From: an uncultured Bacteroidales bacterium
Lineage (GTDB): Bacteria > Bacteroidota > Bacteroidia > Bacteroidales > UBA3663
Direction of reading: 5' to 3'
DNA length: 35,268 nt
NCBI GenBank assembly: GCA_937899265.1
Contig: CALBPV010000071.1
Coordinates: forward strand, 1-35,268
Of this stretch, positions 16,689 through 25,613 are shown in pieces. The first letter of the stretch is position 1. Each line of letters opens with the position of its first letter. Position numbers and translations under genes: made by a program. A model generated the notes under the pieces. It ran no database searches and was not told the DNA's origin. It worked only from the letters and a program-made list of their open reading frames with translations.

Positions 16689-16716
16689 CAGCGCTTAACA
16701 AAAAACAGATAAAACA

Positions 16717-17901
16717 GTGGAGACATTTTATCGAACTCATAAATATCTCGTTGAGCATGTCTATTCGCCTGTACGTCGCGAATTGATGGACGAGATAAAC
16801 TGGAACAGCCGCTTGATAGGAATCAAGGGCTCACGCGGTGTAGGCAAGACCACTTTCCTGCTGCAGTATGCGCTGGAAAAATTCGGTCCGGATGACCGTC
16901 GCTGCCTTTATATCAACATGAACCATTTCTACTTTTTTACGCATACTCTGCGCGAATTTGTATCGCAGTTCCTGGCTCAAGGCGGACGTGTCCTTCTCAT
17001 TGATGAGATTTTCAAGTATCCCGATTGGAGCAACGAACTGAAGTTCATCTATGACCAGTATCCCAAGATTCAGATTATCTTCGCCGGTTCTACAGTGATG
17101 CGTCTCAAGGAGGAAAATCCCATCCTGAACGGCGTCGTTGATTCGTACAACCTGCGCGGTTTCTCGTTCCGTGAGTTCATCAACCTCATGGCCGGCACCA
17201 ATTTCCGTTCCTACAAGTACGACGAAATCCTGTCCAACCACGCAGCCATCGCTTCAGAGATTTGTTCCAAAATCAAACCTCTGAACTATTTTCAGGACTA
17301 TGTGCACCACGGATTCTATCCTTTCTTCCTCGAAAAGAAGAACTATTCCGAGATGCTCATCAAGAACATGAACACCATGCTTGAGGTTGATGTTCTTTTC
17401 GTCAAGGAAATCGAGTTGTCCTATCTTCCCAAAATCAAGAAATTGCTCCACCTTCTTGCACAGGAAGCACCCTGTTCGCCCAATGTCTCGCTTCTGGCCA
17501 AAGCCATCGAAACATCGCGAGCTACGGTGGTGAACTACCTCAGCTACCTCAAAGAGGCCCGTCTCATCAACATGCTTTATAGCGTTGACGAGCAGTTCCC
17601 CAAGAAGCCGGCTGTCGTATATATGCACAACACCAATATTCTGTATCCCACTTGTCTCAACGAAGTGGAACCTCGCCAGATACGCGAGACGTTCTTCTAC
17701 AACATGCTCCACAAGGACAACCGTCTTAACAAGTCGAACGAACGCAATGTCCAGTTCCTCATCAACAAGACCGACCGCTTCCGCGTCTGCGACTGGGTGG
17801 TACGCACCAAGAACAACCCCGATTTCTACTACGCTATCGACAATCTCGAAATCGGTCACGACAATGTGATTCCGCTTTGGTTGTTCGGGTTCCTCTATTA
17901 A
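16717..17901 (+). CDS. AAA+ ATPase, DUF4143-type
   Basis: The 394-residue protein starts at GTG (16717), chosen because the promoter lies just upstream and METFYRTHKYLVEHVY fits the family N terminus. It has Walker A GSRGVGKTT (38-46), Walker B LLIDE (93-97) and sensor-1-like IIFAGSTV (about 115-122). A DUF4143-like C-terminal part (about 185-394) contains a predicted winged helix (SPNVSLLAKAIETSRATVVNYLSYLKEARLI). Such ATPases are widespread in Bacteroidales, often in many copies, with no established function. It appears monocistronic with its own strong promoter. It is not linked to a recognisable toxin or nuclease here. Confidence 0.85.
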   Translation: METFYRTHKYLVEHVYSPVRRELMDEINWNSRLIGIKGSRGVGKTTFLLQYALEKFGPDDRRCLYINMNHFYFFTHTLREFVSQFLAQGGRVLLIDEIFKYPDWSNELKFIYDQYPKIQIIFAGSTVMRLKEENPILNGVVDSYNLRGFSFREFINLMAGTNFRSYKYDEILSNHAAIASEICSKIKPLNYFQDYVHHGFYPFFLEKKNYSEMLIKNMNTMLEVDVLFVKEIELSYLPKIKKLLHLLAQEAPCSPNVSLLAKAIETSRATVVNYLSYLKEARLINMLYSVDEQFPKKPAVVYMHNTNILYPTCLNEVEPRQIRETFFYNMLHKDNRLNKSNERNVQFLINKTDRFRVCDWVVRTKNNPDFYYAIDNLEIGHDNVIPLWLFGFLY

Positions 17902-17977
17902 TTTGCAATTTCGATAAACTAATCGATAATTAAGTAATTAACTCATCAACTATTCATTATTAAACAATCCAATCACA

Positions 17978-20900
17978 ATGGCAAAAAAATTTATGACATG
18001 TGATGGCAATACTGCCGCCGCGCATATCGCGTATATGTTCACGGAGGTGGCTGCAATCTATCCCATCACTCCTTCTTCACCGATGGCAGAGAACGTCGAT
18101 GAATGGGCTGCCCAAGGCCGCAAGAACATCTTCGGCGAGACCGTTCTCGTGGAGGAAATGCAGTCTGAGGGTGGTGCATCCGGTACCGTTCACGGTGCTC
18201 TCCAGGCCGGTGCGCTCACCACTACGTTCACAGCTTCTCAGGGTCTTCTCCTGATGATTCCCAACATGTACAAGATTGCCGGCGAGTTGATTCCCACAGT
18301 CTTCCATGTTTCGGCTCGTACTCTCGCTTCCCATGCCCTCTGTATCTTCGGCGACCATCAGGATGTGATGGCTTGCCGTCAGACTGGCTTCGCCATGTTG
18401 GCCGAAGGTTCCGTTCAGGAGGTGATGGATCTCGCCGGCGTTGCCCATCTCGCAACCCTCAAGAGCCGTGTGCCCTTCCTCAACTTCTTCGATGGCTTCC
18501 GCACCTCTCACGAGTATCAGAAAGTAGAGGTTGTGGATCAGGAAGATCTCAAGCCTCTCATTGACCAGAAGGCTCTCAAGGAGTTCCGTGAGCGTGCTCT
18601 CTCTCCCGAACATCCCGAGATGCGCGGTATGGCCGAGAACCCCGATGTCTTCTTTGCCCACCGTGAGTCCTGCAACCCCTACTACAACGCAGTGGCCGAC
18701 ATCGTGAGCGACTACATGGACCAGATTTCGGCTATTACCGGCCGCAAGTATCGTCCCTTCTCTTACTACGGACCCGCCGATGCTGAGAACATCATCGTCT
18801 GCATGGGTTCTGCAACAGAGGCTATCCGCGAAGTCATCGACTACAAGGCTGCCAAGGGCGAAAAGGTCGGCATGATTGCCGTTCACCTCTATCGTCCCTT
18901 CTCGCTCAAGTACCTCAAAGAGGCTCTTCCCGCTTCGGTTAAGCGCATCTGCGTCCTCGACCGCACGAAGGAACCCGGTGCCAACGGCGAACCTCTCTAC
19001 CTCGATGTTAAGGATGCTCTCGATGAACTCGGCTACAAGAATCTCGTGATTGTAGGCGGTCGCTACGGCCTCGGCTCCAACGACACCACGCCCGCTCAGA
19101 TTCTCGCCGTTTACGAGAACCTTGCTCTTCCCCAGCCCAAGAACCACTTCACGCTCGGTGTCAACGACGACGTTACATTCCTTTCTCTTCCCGTCGGCGA
19201 AGAAATCGCCATGGGCGGCAAGGGTATGTTCCAGGCTAAGTTCTACGGCCTCGGTGCCGACGGTACTGTAGGTGCCAATAAGAACTCTGTCAAGATTATC
19301 GGTGAGACTACCGACAAGTATTGCCAGGCTTATTTCTCCTATGATTCCAAGAAGTCGGGCGGCTTCACTTGCTCTCACCTCCGCTTTGGCGACGATCCCA
19401 TCCGCTCCACTTATCTTGTAACGACTCCCAACTTCGTGGCTTGCCACCAGCAGGCTTACCTCCAGATGTACGACGTGACGCGCGGCCTCCAGAAGGGCGG
19501 TACGTTCCTTCTGAACACCATTTGGGACGGTGACGAACTCATTGCCAACCTTCCCGCCAAGGTGAAGAAGTATTTCGCCGACAACAACATCACCGTTTAC
19601 TACATCAATGCCACCAAGATTGCACAGGAGATTGGTCTCGGCAACCGTACCAACACCATTCTCCAGTCGGCATTCTTCCGCATCACAGGTGTTATCCCCG
19701 TTGAGAAGGCTGTCGAGGAGATGAAGCACTTCATCGTGAAGTCCTACGGCAAGAAGGGCGAAGATGTTGTCAACAAGAACTATGCAGCTGTCGATCGCGG
19801 CGGCGAGTACAAGCAGCTCGCAGTCGATCCCGCATGGTCGGCTCTCGTTCCCGAGGAGAAGACATTCAGCGACGGCGATGACTTCATCAACAAGATTGTT
19901 CGTCCCATCAACGCTCAGGACGGCGACCTCCTTCCCGTTTCTTCTTTCGTCGGTATCGAAGACGGTACATGGCATCCCGGCACCGCCAAGTTCGAAAAGC
20001 GCGGCGTAGGTACATTCGTTCCCGTATGGAATGCTGCCAACTGTATCCAGTGTAACAAGTGTGCCTTCGTATGTCCCCACGCTTGTCTCCGTCCCATCGT
20101 CATGACGGCCGACGAGGCCAAGGGCATGAACGGCGAAATGATTGAGATGAAGGCTCCCGCTACCATGAAGGGTATGTTCTTCCGCATCCAGGTGGGTGTC
20201 AAGGACTGTCTCTCTTGCGGTAACTGCGTTGACGTATGTCCCGGTAATCCCAAACTCGGCAAAGCCCTCACGATGGTTCCCTACAACGACGGCAGTGAAG
20301 AAGCTGCACTCGAAGCTGCCAACTGGCAGTACGCTGTCGAGAAGGTTACCTCCAAGCAGGATCTCGTTGACATCAAGGCCAATGTCAAGAACTCTCAGTT
20401 CGCTCAGCCTCTCTTCGAGTTCTCAGGTGCTTGCGCAGGTTGCGGTGAGACTCCTTATGTGAAGCTCATTTCCCAACTCTTCGGTGACCGTGAGATTATC
20501 GCCAACGCTACGGGTTGCTCTTCGATTTACTCCGGTTCTGTTCCTTCGACTCCTTACACCAAGAACGCCAAGGGTCAGGGTCCCGCTTGGGCCAACTCGC
20601 TCTTCGAGGACTTCTGCGAATTCGGTCTCGGTATGGCCATCGCCAACAAGAAGATGAAACAGCGCATCACCCGTCTCTTCACCGAGGCTCAGGAGAACGC
20701 TGCCTTCTCAGCCGATGTCAAGGCTCTTATGAACGAATGGATTGAGAAGCAGGAAGATGCAGACGCTACGAAGGCTCTTGCTCCCAAGATTGTCGAGGCT
20801 CTCACAGGAAATGCGGCTGCCGAGGACATTCTTACCTACAAGGACCACTTGGTTAAGCGCTCTCAGTGGATTATCGGCGGTGACGGTGCTTCCTACGATA

Positions 20901-21511
20901 TCGGCTACGGCGGTCTCGATCACGTGATTGCTTCGGGCGAAGATGTCAACATCCTCGTTCTTGATACCGAGGTTTACTCCAACACCGGCGGTCAGTCCTC
21001 CAAGGCTACTCCTCTCGGCGCTATCGCCAAGTTCGCCGCTTCCGGCAAGCGTATCAAGAAGAAGGATCTCGGCATGATTGCCACGACCTACGGCTACGTT
21101 TACGTTGCCCAGATTGCAATGGGCGCCGACAACGCTCAGGCTCTCAAGGCCATCCGCGAGGCTGAAGCTTATCACGGACCTTCTCTCGTTATCGCTTACG
21201 CTCCCTGTATCAACCACGGTATCAAGGGCGGTATGCACTCTCAGAACGAAGAGGCCAAGGCCGTTGAGTGCGGTTATTGGCATCTCTGGCGCTTCAACCC
21301 CGAACTCGAAGAGGCAGGAAAGAATCCCTTCTCTCTCGATTCGAAGGAGCCCCAGTGGGATAAGTTCCAGGACTTCCTCAAGGGCGAGGTGCGCTACGCG
21401 TCTGTGGCTAAGCAGTTCCCCGCTGAGGCCGGCGAACTCTTCGCTAAGGCACAGCAGATGGCAGAGAAGCGCTACCAGACCTACGTGCGTCAGACCAAGC
21501 TCGAGTATTAA
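17978..21511 (+). CDS. nifJ: Pyruvate:ferredoxin (flavodoxin) oxidoreductase
   Basis: This 1177-residue enzyme oxidatively decarboxylates pyruvate to acetyl-CoA and CO2, passing electrons to ferredoxin or flavodoxin. It is central to anaerobic metabolism. The full single-chain domain set is present: N-terminal YPITPSSPMAE, two [4Fe-4S] motifs CIQCNKCAFVCPHAC (from 689) and CLSCGNCVDVCPG (from 744), a third cluster cysteine region CAGCGETP (from 819), and the thiamine-diphosphate site GGDGASYDIGYGG (from about 967) through LDTEVYSNTGGQ. The length is standard. Codon use is strongly biased (CTC for Leu, CGT or CGC for Arg), as expected of a highly expressed gene. No perfect promoter was found in the 76-base gap upstream. 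Confidence 0.98.
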   Translation: MAKKFMTCDGNTAAAHIAYMFTEVAAIYPITPSSPMAENVDEWAAQGRKNIFGETVLVEEMQSEGGASGTVHGALQAGALTTTFTASQGLLLMIPNMYKIAGELIPTVFHVSARTLASHALCIFGDHQDVMACRQTGFAMLAEGSVQEVMDLAGVAHLATLKSRVPFLNFFDGFRTSHEYQKVEVVDQEDLKPLIDQKALKEFRERALSPEHPEMRGMAENPDVFFAHRESCNPYYNAVADIVSDYMDQISAITGRKYRPFSYYGPADAENIIVCMGSATEAIREVIDYKAAKGEKVGMIAVHLYRPFSLKYLKEALPASVKRICVLDRTKEPGANGEPLYLDVKDALDELGYKNLVIVGGRYGLGSNDTTPAQILAVYENLALPQPKNHFTLGVNDDVTFLSLPVGEEIAMGGKGMFQAKFYGLGADGTVGANKNSVKIIGETTDKYCQAYFSYDSKKSGGFTCSHLRFGDDPIRSTYLVTTPNFVACHQQAYLQMYDVTRGLQKGGTFLLNTIWDGDELIANLPAKVKKYFADNNITVYYINATKIAQEIGLGNRTNTILQSAFFRITGVIPVEKAVEEMKHFIVKSYGKKGEDVVNKNYAAVDRGGEYKQLAVDPAWSALVPEEKTFSDGDDFINKIVRPINAQDGDLLPVSSFVGIEDGTWHPGTAKFEKRGVGTFVPVWNAANCIQCNKCAFVCPHACLRPIVMTADEAKGMNGEMIEMKAPATMKGMFFRIQVGVKDCLSCGNCVDVCPGNPKLGKALTMVPYNDGSEEAALEAANWQYAVEKVTSKQDLVDIKANVKNSQFAQPLFEFSGACAGCGETPYVKLISQLFGDREIIANATGCSSIYSGSVPSTPYTKNAKGQGPAWANSLFEDFCEFGLGMAIANKKMKQRITRLFTEAQENAAFSADVKALMNEWIEKQEDADATKALAPKIVEALTGNAAAEDILTYKDHLVKRSQWIIGGDGASYDIGYGGLDHVIASGEDVNILVLDTEVYSNTGGQSSKATPLGAIAKFAASGKRIKKKDLGMIATTYGYVYVAQIAMGADNAQALKAIREAEAYHGPSLVIAYAPCINHGIKGGMHSQNEEAKAVECGYWHLWRFNPELEEAGKNPFSLDSKEPQWDKFQDFLKGEVRYASVAKQFPAEAGELFAKAQQMAEKRYQTYVRQTKLEY

Positions 21512-21533
21512 TCTCCCGCTTTCACATTATCAT

Positions 21534-21568
21534 CCCCTCACCGGCATTCTCGCCGGCGGGGGGATTTT
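21534..21568 (+). terminator. Terminator-like hairpin after nifJ
   Basis: CCCC (21534-21537) and CCGGC pair with GCCGG and GGGG across a short loop. The structure is imperfect at the TCA and CG junctions and is followed by ATTTTGAG. It lies 23 bases past the nifJ stop. Confidence 0.55.
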
Positions 21569-21628
21569 GAGTTTGAAATCTATTCCCAATCCCGCTCTCA
21601 TGGGGTGTGGACATTGAGTTACAGAAAG

Positions 21629-21658
21629 CGCCCCGGGCATCGTAAGATACTCGGGGCG
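21629..21658 (-). terminator. Hairpin ending the xyl operon
   Basis: CGCCCCGGG (21629-21637) pairs with CTCGGGGCG (21650-21658) over 9 bp with one G-U pair and a 12-base loop. Read leftward it is followed by CTTTCTGT. It lies 41 bases after the xylA stop, in the gap between convergent nifJ and xylA. Confidence 0.55.
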
Positions 21659-21699
21659 TAGGATTGAGTCAAAATTGTGAATGACTGAGAGCAGAGCGA

Positions 21700-23013
21700 T
21701 TAGCAGTACATGGCAACGATGGCTTCGTAGAGCTCCTGTTTGCCGGAAGTCTGCTTGGGTTCGCCGACCTTCTTGCCGTACTCGTAGGCCTCTTCGAGGG
21801 TCATCTTGCCCTCTTCGAATTTCTTGCCAAGACCGGAATCGAAGGAAGCGTAGCGCTCCTTGAGCATCTGGCAGTAGGGAGACTCTTCGAGCAACTTGGC
21901 AGCGCTCTCGAGGGCGCGTGCCATAGCATCCATGCCGCTGATGTGGGCAATGATGATGTCCTCGAGGTCGGTGGAGTTACGACGGGTCTTTGCATCGAAA
22001 TTGGTGCCGCCCGTTCCGAGACCGCCGTTACGGATAATCTGCATCCAGGCCTGTACGAGTTCATACTGGTCGATGGGGAACTGGTCGGTATCCCAGCCGT
22101 TCTGATAGTCACCGCGGTTGGCGTCGATGGAGCCGAGCATTCCGGCATCGACAGCGCAGGCGAGTTCGTGCTCGAAGGTGTGACCGGCAAGAGTGGCGTG
22201 GTTAACCTCGATGTTGACCTTGAAGTCCTTGTCGAGACCATGTGCGCGGAGGAATCCGATGACTGTCTCTGTATCGACATCATACTGGTGCTTGGAGGGT
22301 TCCATGGGCTTGGGCTCGATGAGGAAGGCGCCCTTGAAGCCTTTGGAACGAGCATAGTCGCGGGCCATTGTGAGCATGGTGGCCATGTGTTCCTTCTCGC
22401 GCTTCTGGTCGGTGTTGAGAAGAGACATGTAGCCTTCACGTCCGCCCCAGAACACATAGTTCTCGGCACCGAGCTTGATACCTGCGTCGATGGCGTTCTT
22501 GATTTGTACGATGGCACGGGCCACCACGTCGAAATCGGGGTTGGTGGAAGCGCCGTTCATGTAACGTGCATTGCCGAAGACGTTGGCTGTACTCCAAAGG
22601 AGCTTGATGCCTGTCTCATCCATTTTCTGCTTGAGGTAGTCGGTGATGGCGGCAAGATTGGCCTCATACTCCTCGACAGAGTTGCCTTCGCTCACGAGAT
22701 CGACATCGTGGAAGCAGAAATAGGGGAAGCCGAGCTTGGTCATGATTTCGAAGCCGGCATCGGCTTTCTGCTTGGCGATGGTGACGGCATCGGTGCCTTG
22801 GTTCCAGGGGAACTTCTTGGTGCCGCCGCCGAACTGGTCGCCGCCCTCGGCACAGAGGGTGTGCCACCAGGCCATAGCAAAGCGGAGCCATTCCTTCATG
22901 GGTTTGCCCATGATGACCTTCTCAGCGTCATAGTAATGGAAAGCGAGGGGATTCTTGCTGTCCTTGCCTTCAAACTTGATTTTGCCGATGTTGGGAAAAT
23001 ACTCTTTAGCCAT
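21700..23013 (-). CDS. xylA: Xylose isomerase
   Basis: XylA converts D-xylose to D-xylulose using two divalent metals. The 437-residue length and motifs match the long class II enzymes: YFCFHDVDLVSEG (catalytic His), IEPKPMEPSKHQYD (metal-binding Glu), EVNHATLAGHTFEHEL and GSIDANRGDYQNGWDTDQFP (metal ligands), and TNFDAKTRRNSTDLEDI. It is cytoplasmic. The gene lies 66 bases downstream of xylB; that gap holds GTTAATAAAAT twice (23034-23044 and 23062-23072). It shares the strand and probably the transcript with xylR-xylB. The identification is secure. Confidence 0.98.
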   Translation of the reverse strand: MAKEYFPNIGKIKFEGKDSKNPLAFHYYDAEKVIMGKPMKEWLRFAMAWWHTLCAEGGDQFGGGTKKFPWNQGTDAVTIAKQKADAGFEIMTKLGFPYFCFHDVDLVSEGNSVEEYEANLAAITDYLKQKMDETGIKLLWSTANVFGNARYMNGASTNPDFDVVARAIVQIKNAIDAGIKLGAENYVFWGGREGYMSLLNTDQKREKEHMATMLTMARDYARSKGFKGAFLIEPKPMEPSKHQYDVDTETVIGFLRAHGLDKDFKVNIEVNHATLAGHTFEHELACAVDAGMLGSIDANRGDYQNGWDTDQFPIDQYELVQAWMQIIRNGGLGTGGTNFDAKTRRNSTDLEDIIIAHISGMDAMARALESAAKLLEESPYCQMLKERYASFDSGLGKKFEEGKMTLEEAYEYGKKVGEPKQTSGKQELYEAIVAMYC

Positions 23014-23079
23014 AATGTTTTGAGGTTTAAGTTGTTAATAAAATTGTTTTGTACTTTATGGGTTAATAAAATAGTTATG

Positions 23080-24549
23080 TCAGATTAGACTGCGCCAGCG
23101 TGCGTAGGCTTCCTTGTAGGCTGCGGCATCGGTGTCCGAGGGCTCGATGGTGGCGAGGCGCTTGAGGGTGGCGAATGCTTCGTCAGTAGAAGCATAAATG
23201 CCGGCACCGACTCCGGCTCCCTTGGCAGCACCCACGGCTCCGTCGGTATCGTAGAGTTCGATGGTAGCGCCCGTAGTTCCGGCAAGGGTGTCGCGGAAGA
23301 GCGGGGAGAGGAACATATTGGCCTTGCCTGCCTTGACGGTTCGGATGTCCATGCCCATCTGCTGCATGATTTCTATACCATAGACGAAGGAGAAGACAAT
23401 GCCCTCCTGTACAGCACGGAGAAGGTGGGTGCGGTTATGGATGTTGAAGTTGATGCCGTGGATGGAAGCTCCTGTCTCGCGGTTTTCGAGAATACGTTCG
23501 GCACCGTTGCCGAAAGGCAGAATGGAAACTCCTGCAGCTCCGATGGGAGCTTCGGCAGCAAGGGCATTCATCTCGTCGTAGCCGAGGCCGGCGGTAAGGT
23601 TCTTGCGAGCCCAGGAATTGAGGATGCCGGTGCCGGAGATGCAACAGAGCACACCGAGACGTGTCTGCGAATCGCTGTGGTTCACGTGAGCGAAGGTGTT
23701 GACGCGGGAGAGGGGGTCATAATTGACATTGCCGATGACACCGTAAACCACTCCTGAGGTGCCGGCTGTGGATGCGATTTCTCCGGGCTGAAGCACATTG
23801 AGTGAAAGTGCGTTGTTCGGCTGGTCGCCGCCGCGGTAGGCCACGGGTGTGCCTTCTTTGAGTCCGAGTTCTGCAGCAGCTTCCCGAGATACCCTTCCCT
23901 GTACCGCGAAGGTGGGAACGATCTCCGGAATCAAGTCGGACGAGAAACCATAGTAGGAGAGAAGTTCGGAGGAAAGCCTGTTCTCTTTGAAGTCCCAAAA
24001 CATACCTTCCGAAAGCGACGAGACGGTGGTATTGACTTCTCCAGTCAGCCTCATGGCAATGTAGTCGCCTGGGAGCATCAGTTTCCACACTTTTGCGTAA
24101 GTTTCAGGTTCGTTCTCCTTGACCCATGCGAGTTTGGCCGCCGTGAAATTGCCGGGAGAGTTGAGCAGGTGAGAGAGGCAGAAGTCCGGGCCGAGGGCTT
24201 CGAAAGCTTTCTGGCCGTATGGCACGGCGCGCGAGTCACACCAGATGATTGCATCACGCAGAGCCCGTTTGTTGCGGTCAACGAGGACGAGCCCGTGCAT
24301 TTGGTAAGAAATGCCTATGGCATCAATGTCTGCGGCTTTCACACCCGAAGAACGAAGCACAGAGGCAAGAGCCGCCTTGAGGTTGGAGAACCACATTTCG
24401 GGATCCTGTTCGGCCCAGCCGGCACGCAGTGCCTTGATGGGTTGTTCCTGTTTGGGCTGGAAATCCTGGGCGACTATAGCGCCGGTTTTGGCATCAACAA
24501 GCGATGCCTTGACGGATGAAGATCCGATGTCGAGTCCTAATAGATACAT
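23080..24549 (-). CDS. xylB: Xylulokinase
   Basis: XylB phosphorylates D-xylulose to xylulose 5-phosphate for the pentose phosphate pathway. The 489-residue FGGY kinase begins LLGLDIGSSSVKASLVD (ATP phosphate motif), has SYQMHGLVLVD near residue 80 and CCISGTGILNSW in the second domain. The length fits the xylulokinase branch, and the xylA neighbour fixes the sugar specificity. No xylose transporter is present nearby, so uptake must be encoded elsewhere. No TAnnTTTG box was found immediately upstream. Confidence 0.95.
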   Translation of the reverse strand: MYLLGLDIGSSSVKASLVDAKTGAIVAQDFQPKQEQPIKALRAGWAEQDPEMWFSNLKAALASVLRSSGVKAADIDAIGISYQMHGLVLVDRNKRALRDAIIWCDSRAVPYGQKAFEALGPDFCLSHLLNSPGNFTAAKLAWVKENEPETYAKVWKLMLPGDYIAMRLTGEVNTTVSSLSEGMFWDFKENRLSSELLSYYGFSSDLIPEIVPTFAVQGRVSREAAAELGLKEGTPVAYRGGDQPNNALSLNVLQPGEIASTAGTSGVVYGVIGNVNYDPLSRVNTFAHVNHSDSQTRLGVLCCISGTGILNSWARKNLTAGLGYDEMNALAAEAPIGAAGVSILPFGNGAERILENRETGASIHGINFNIHNRTHLLRAVQEGIVFSFVYGIEIMQQMGMDIRTVKAGKANMFLSPLFRDTLAGTTGATIELYDTDGAVGAAKGAGVGAGIYASTDEAFATLKRLATIEPSDTDAAAYKEAYARWRSLI

Positions 24550-24668
24550 TTTTTTGATGGGAGCTTAAGTATTGTTTTTTTTATTTGCGGGATAACAGTA
24601 TGTCGTTATCCCGTTATTACGAGATTACGTTATTACGAGATTGAGGGATTGTTTCACCCGGTACGGCA
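24550..24668. promoter_or_regulatory. xylR-xylB gap with inverted and direct repeats
   Basis: GGGATAAC (24589-24596) and GTTATCCC (24605-24612) form a perfect 8-bp inverted repeat with an 8-base spacer. CGTTATTACGAGATT then occurs twice in tandem with a 16-bp period (24612-24627 and 24628-24642). CGTTAT therefore recurs at 24604, 24612 and 24628. There is no T-run on the proper side for a terminator in either direction. A regulatory site for xylBA is possible, but so is an intergenic repeat element. Confidence 0.5.
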
Positions 24669-25385
24669 TCACCTTTTGACTTTGTTGGCCTGAAACTTGT
24701 AGTAGCGGGCAGAACGGTGGCTTACACCCGTTTCCCATTCCTCAAGGGGAATAATCCAAGGCTTGGAAAGCACGAGTTTGGCAAAGTTGCGGGCATCGAG
24801 TTCGCGACGCTGAATCTGCTCAAAGAGACGGCGTACCTGAAGAGCCGTGAACTTGGGCGGCAGCATTTCGAAGACAAGTTGGGGACGTATCTGCGAGAGA
24901 CGCTGTACTTCGCGCAGGGCAGAATCGATGATTTGGTTATGGTCAAAGGCCAGAACGGGAATCTCGTTGACGGGGAACCATTCTACAGGGGAATCTCCGA
25001 ATGCCGAGCGGGTGCGGTTGGTGATACGGATGAGGGAAAGGTAGGCAATGGTGACGATGCGTCCGATTTTCTGTTTGGTCGCATTTTCGAGCCAAAGCAC
25101 GTCTTTGGGATTGGCCGTGCGATTCGGTGAACCGAAGGCCCGGAATTGGTGCATATAGGGGTGGCGGGAGCCTGCAAGTTGGGAAACGATGTTGTTGGCA
25201 GCCTCGTCAAGGTCTTCGTTAACGCGGAGAAGGCGACCGGGTAGCTTCACATTGTTGTATTCCAATTCTGGAGCCTCGGCGCTCTTGGTGGAGAGGAGGA
25301 CTTTGAGGTTCTGTCCGTCGTAGCCGAATACTACGCAGTCAACAGAGACGTGCGGGTCGAAATTGATGCCTTTGGAATTGTCCAT
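24669..25385 (-). CDS. Nudix-like (NrtR-family) transcriptional regulator of xylose genes
   Basis: The 238-residue protein has an N-terminal Nudix fold (about 12-145: VSVDCVVFGYDGQNLKVLL) and a C-terminal winged helix (about 160-230: PPKFTALQVRRLFEQIQRRELDARNFAKLVLS). The Nudix box region after Gly50 lacks the catalytic REUxEE pattern (it reads EAANNIVSQLAG), so hydrolase activity is unlikely. Nudix-derived regulators control arabinose and xylose genes in Bacteroides; position directly upstream of xylBA makes xylose response the best inference. Its promoter carries a candidate operator (25424-25461), suggesting autoregulation. The effector is not inferable; in NrtR it is ADP-ribose, in sugar-type homologues the sugar. 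Confidence 0.88.
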   Translation of the reverse strand: MDNSKGINFDPHVSVDCVVFGYDGQNLKVLLSTKSAEAPELEYNNVKLPGRLLRVNEDLDEAANNIVSQLAGSRHPYMHQFRAFGSPNRTANPKDVLWLENATKQKIGRIVTIAYLSLIRITNRTRSAFGDSPVEWFPVNEIPVLAFDHNQIIDSALREVQRLSQIRPQLVFEMLPPKFTALQVRRLFEQIQRRELDARNFAKLVLSKPWIIPLEEWETGVSHRSARYYKFQANKVKR

Positions 25386-25423
25386 AATTAAGGAATTTTT
25401 GGCTTGTTCTTAAAAGTTCGGTT

Positions 25424-25466
25424 TTATTGTCGGTGCAAAGATAATGTAAAATTGACAATAAGCAAA
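25424..25466 (-). promoter_or_regulatory. xylR promoter with flanking inverted-repeat operator candidate
   Basis: Read leftward, TTTG (25463-25466) and a perfect TATCTTTG (25436-25443) form a consensus promoter with a 19-bp spacer. The arms TTATTGTC (25424-25431) and GACAATAA (25454-25461) are a perfect 8-bp inverted repeat with centres 30 bp apart, bracketing the -7 box. Binding there would block transcription initiation. Confidence 0.7.
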
Positions 25467-25539
25467 AATATCATGTGTTAAACTTTCTTAAAATGGTGTT
25501 TTTTCTCTCATTTCACCGCAAAACAGGGTTGTCAGATAA

Positions 25540-25568
25540 CAAAAAAGCCCCGCTTTGAGGGCGGAGCT
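25540..25568 (-). terminator. Rho-independent terminator of uxaB-uxaA
   Basis: AGCCCCGC (25546-25553) pairs with GCGGAGCT (25561-25568) with one mismatch and a 7-base loop. Read leftward it is followed by a run of T (A at 25541-25546). It lies about 45 bases after the uxaA stop. Confidence 0.75.
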
Positions 25569-25613
25569 AAGTGTAGGAGTTACAATTTCTTCGGTTCTTC
25601 CGATGGGCTTTTG

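Noticed and set aside
18077..20080. 667-residue open frame on the minus strand inside nifJ
   Set aside because: It lies opposite a certain nifJ gene with all its motifs. The length comes from strong codon bias of nifJ; the translation has no recognisable domain.
24669..25385. Active Nudix hydrolase
   Set aside because: The Nudix box lacks the catalytic REUxEE residues and the protein carries a winged helix; regulator is the better call.
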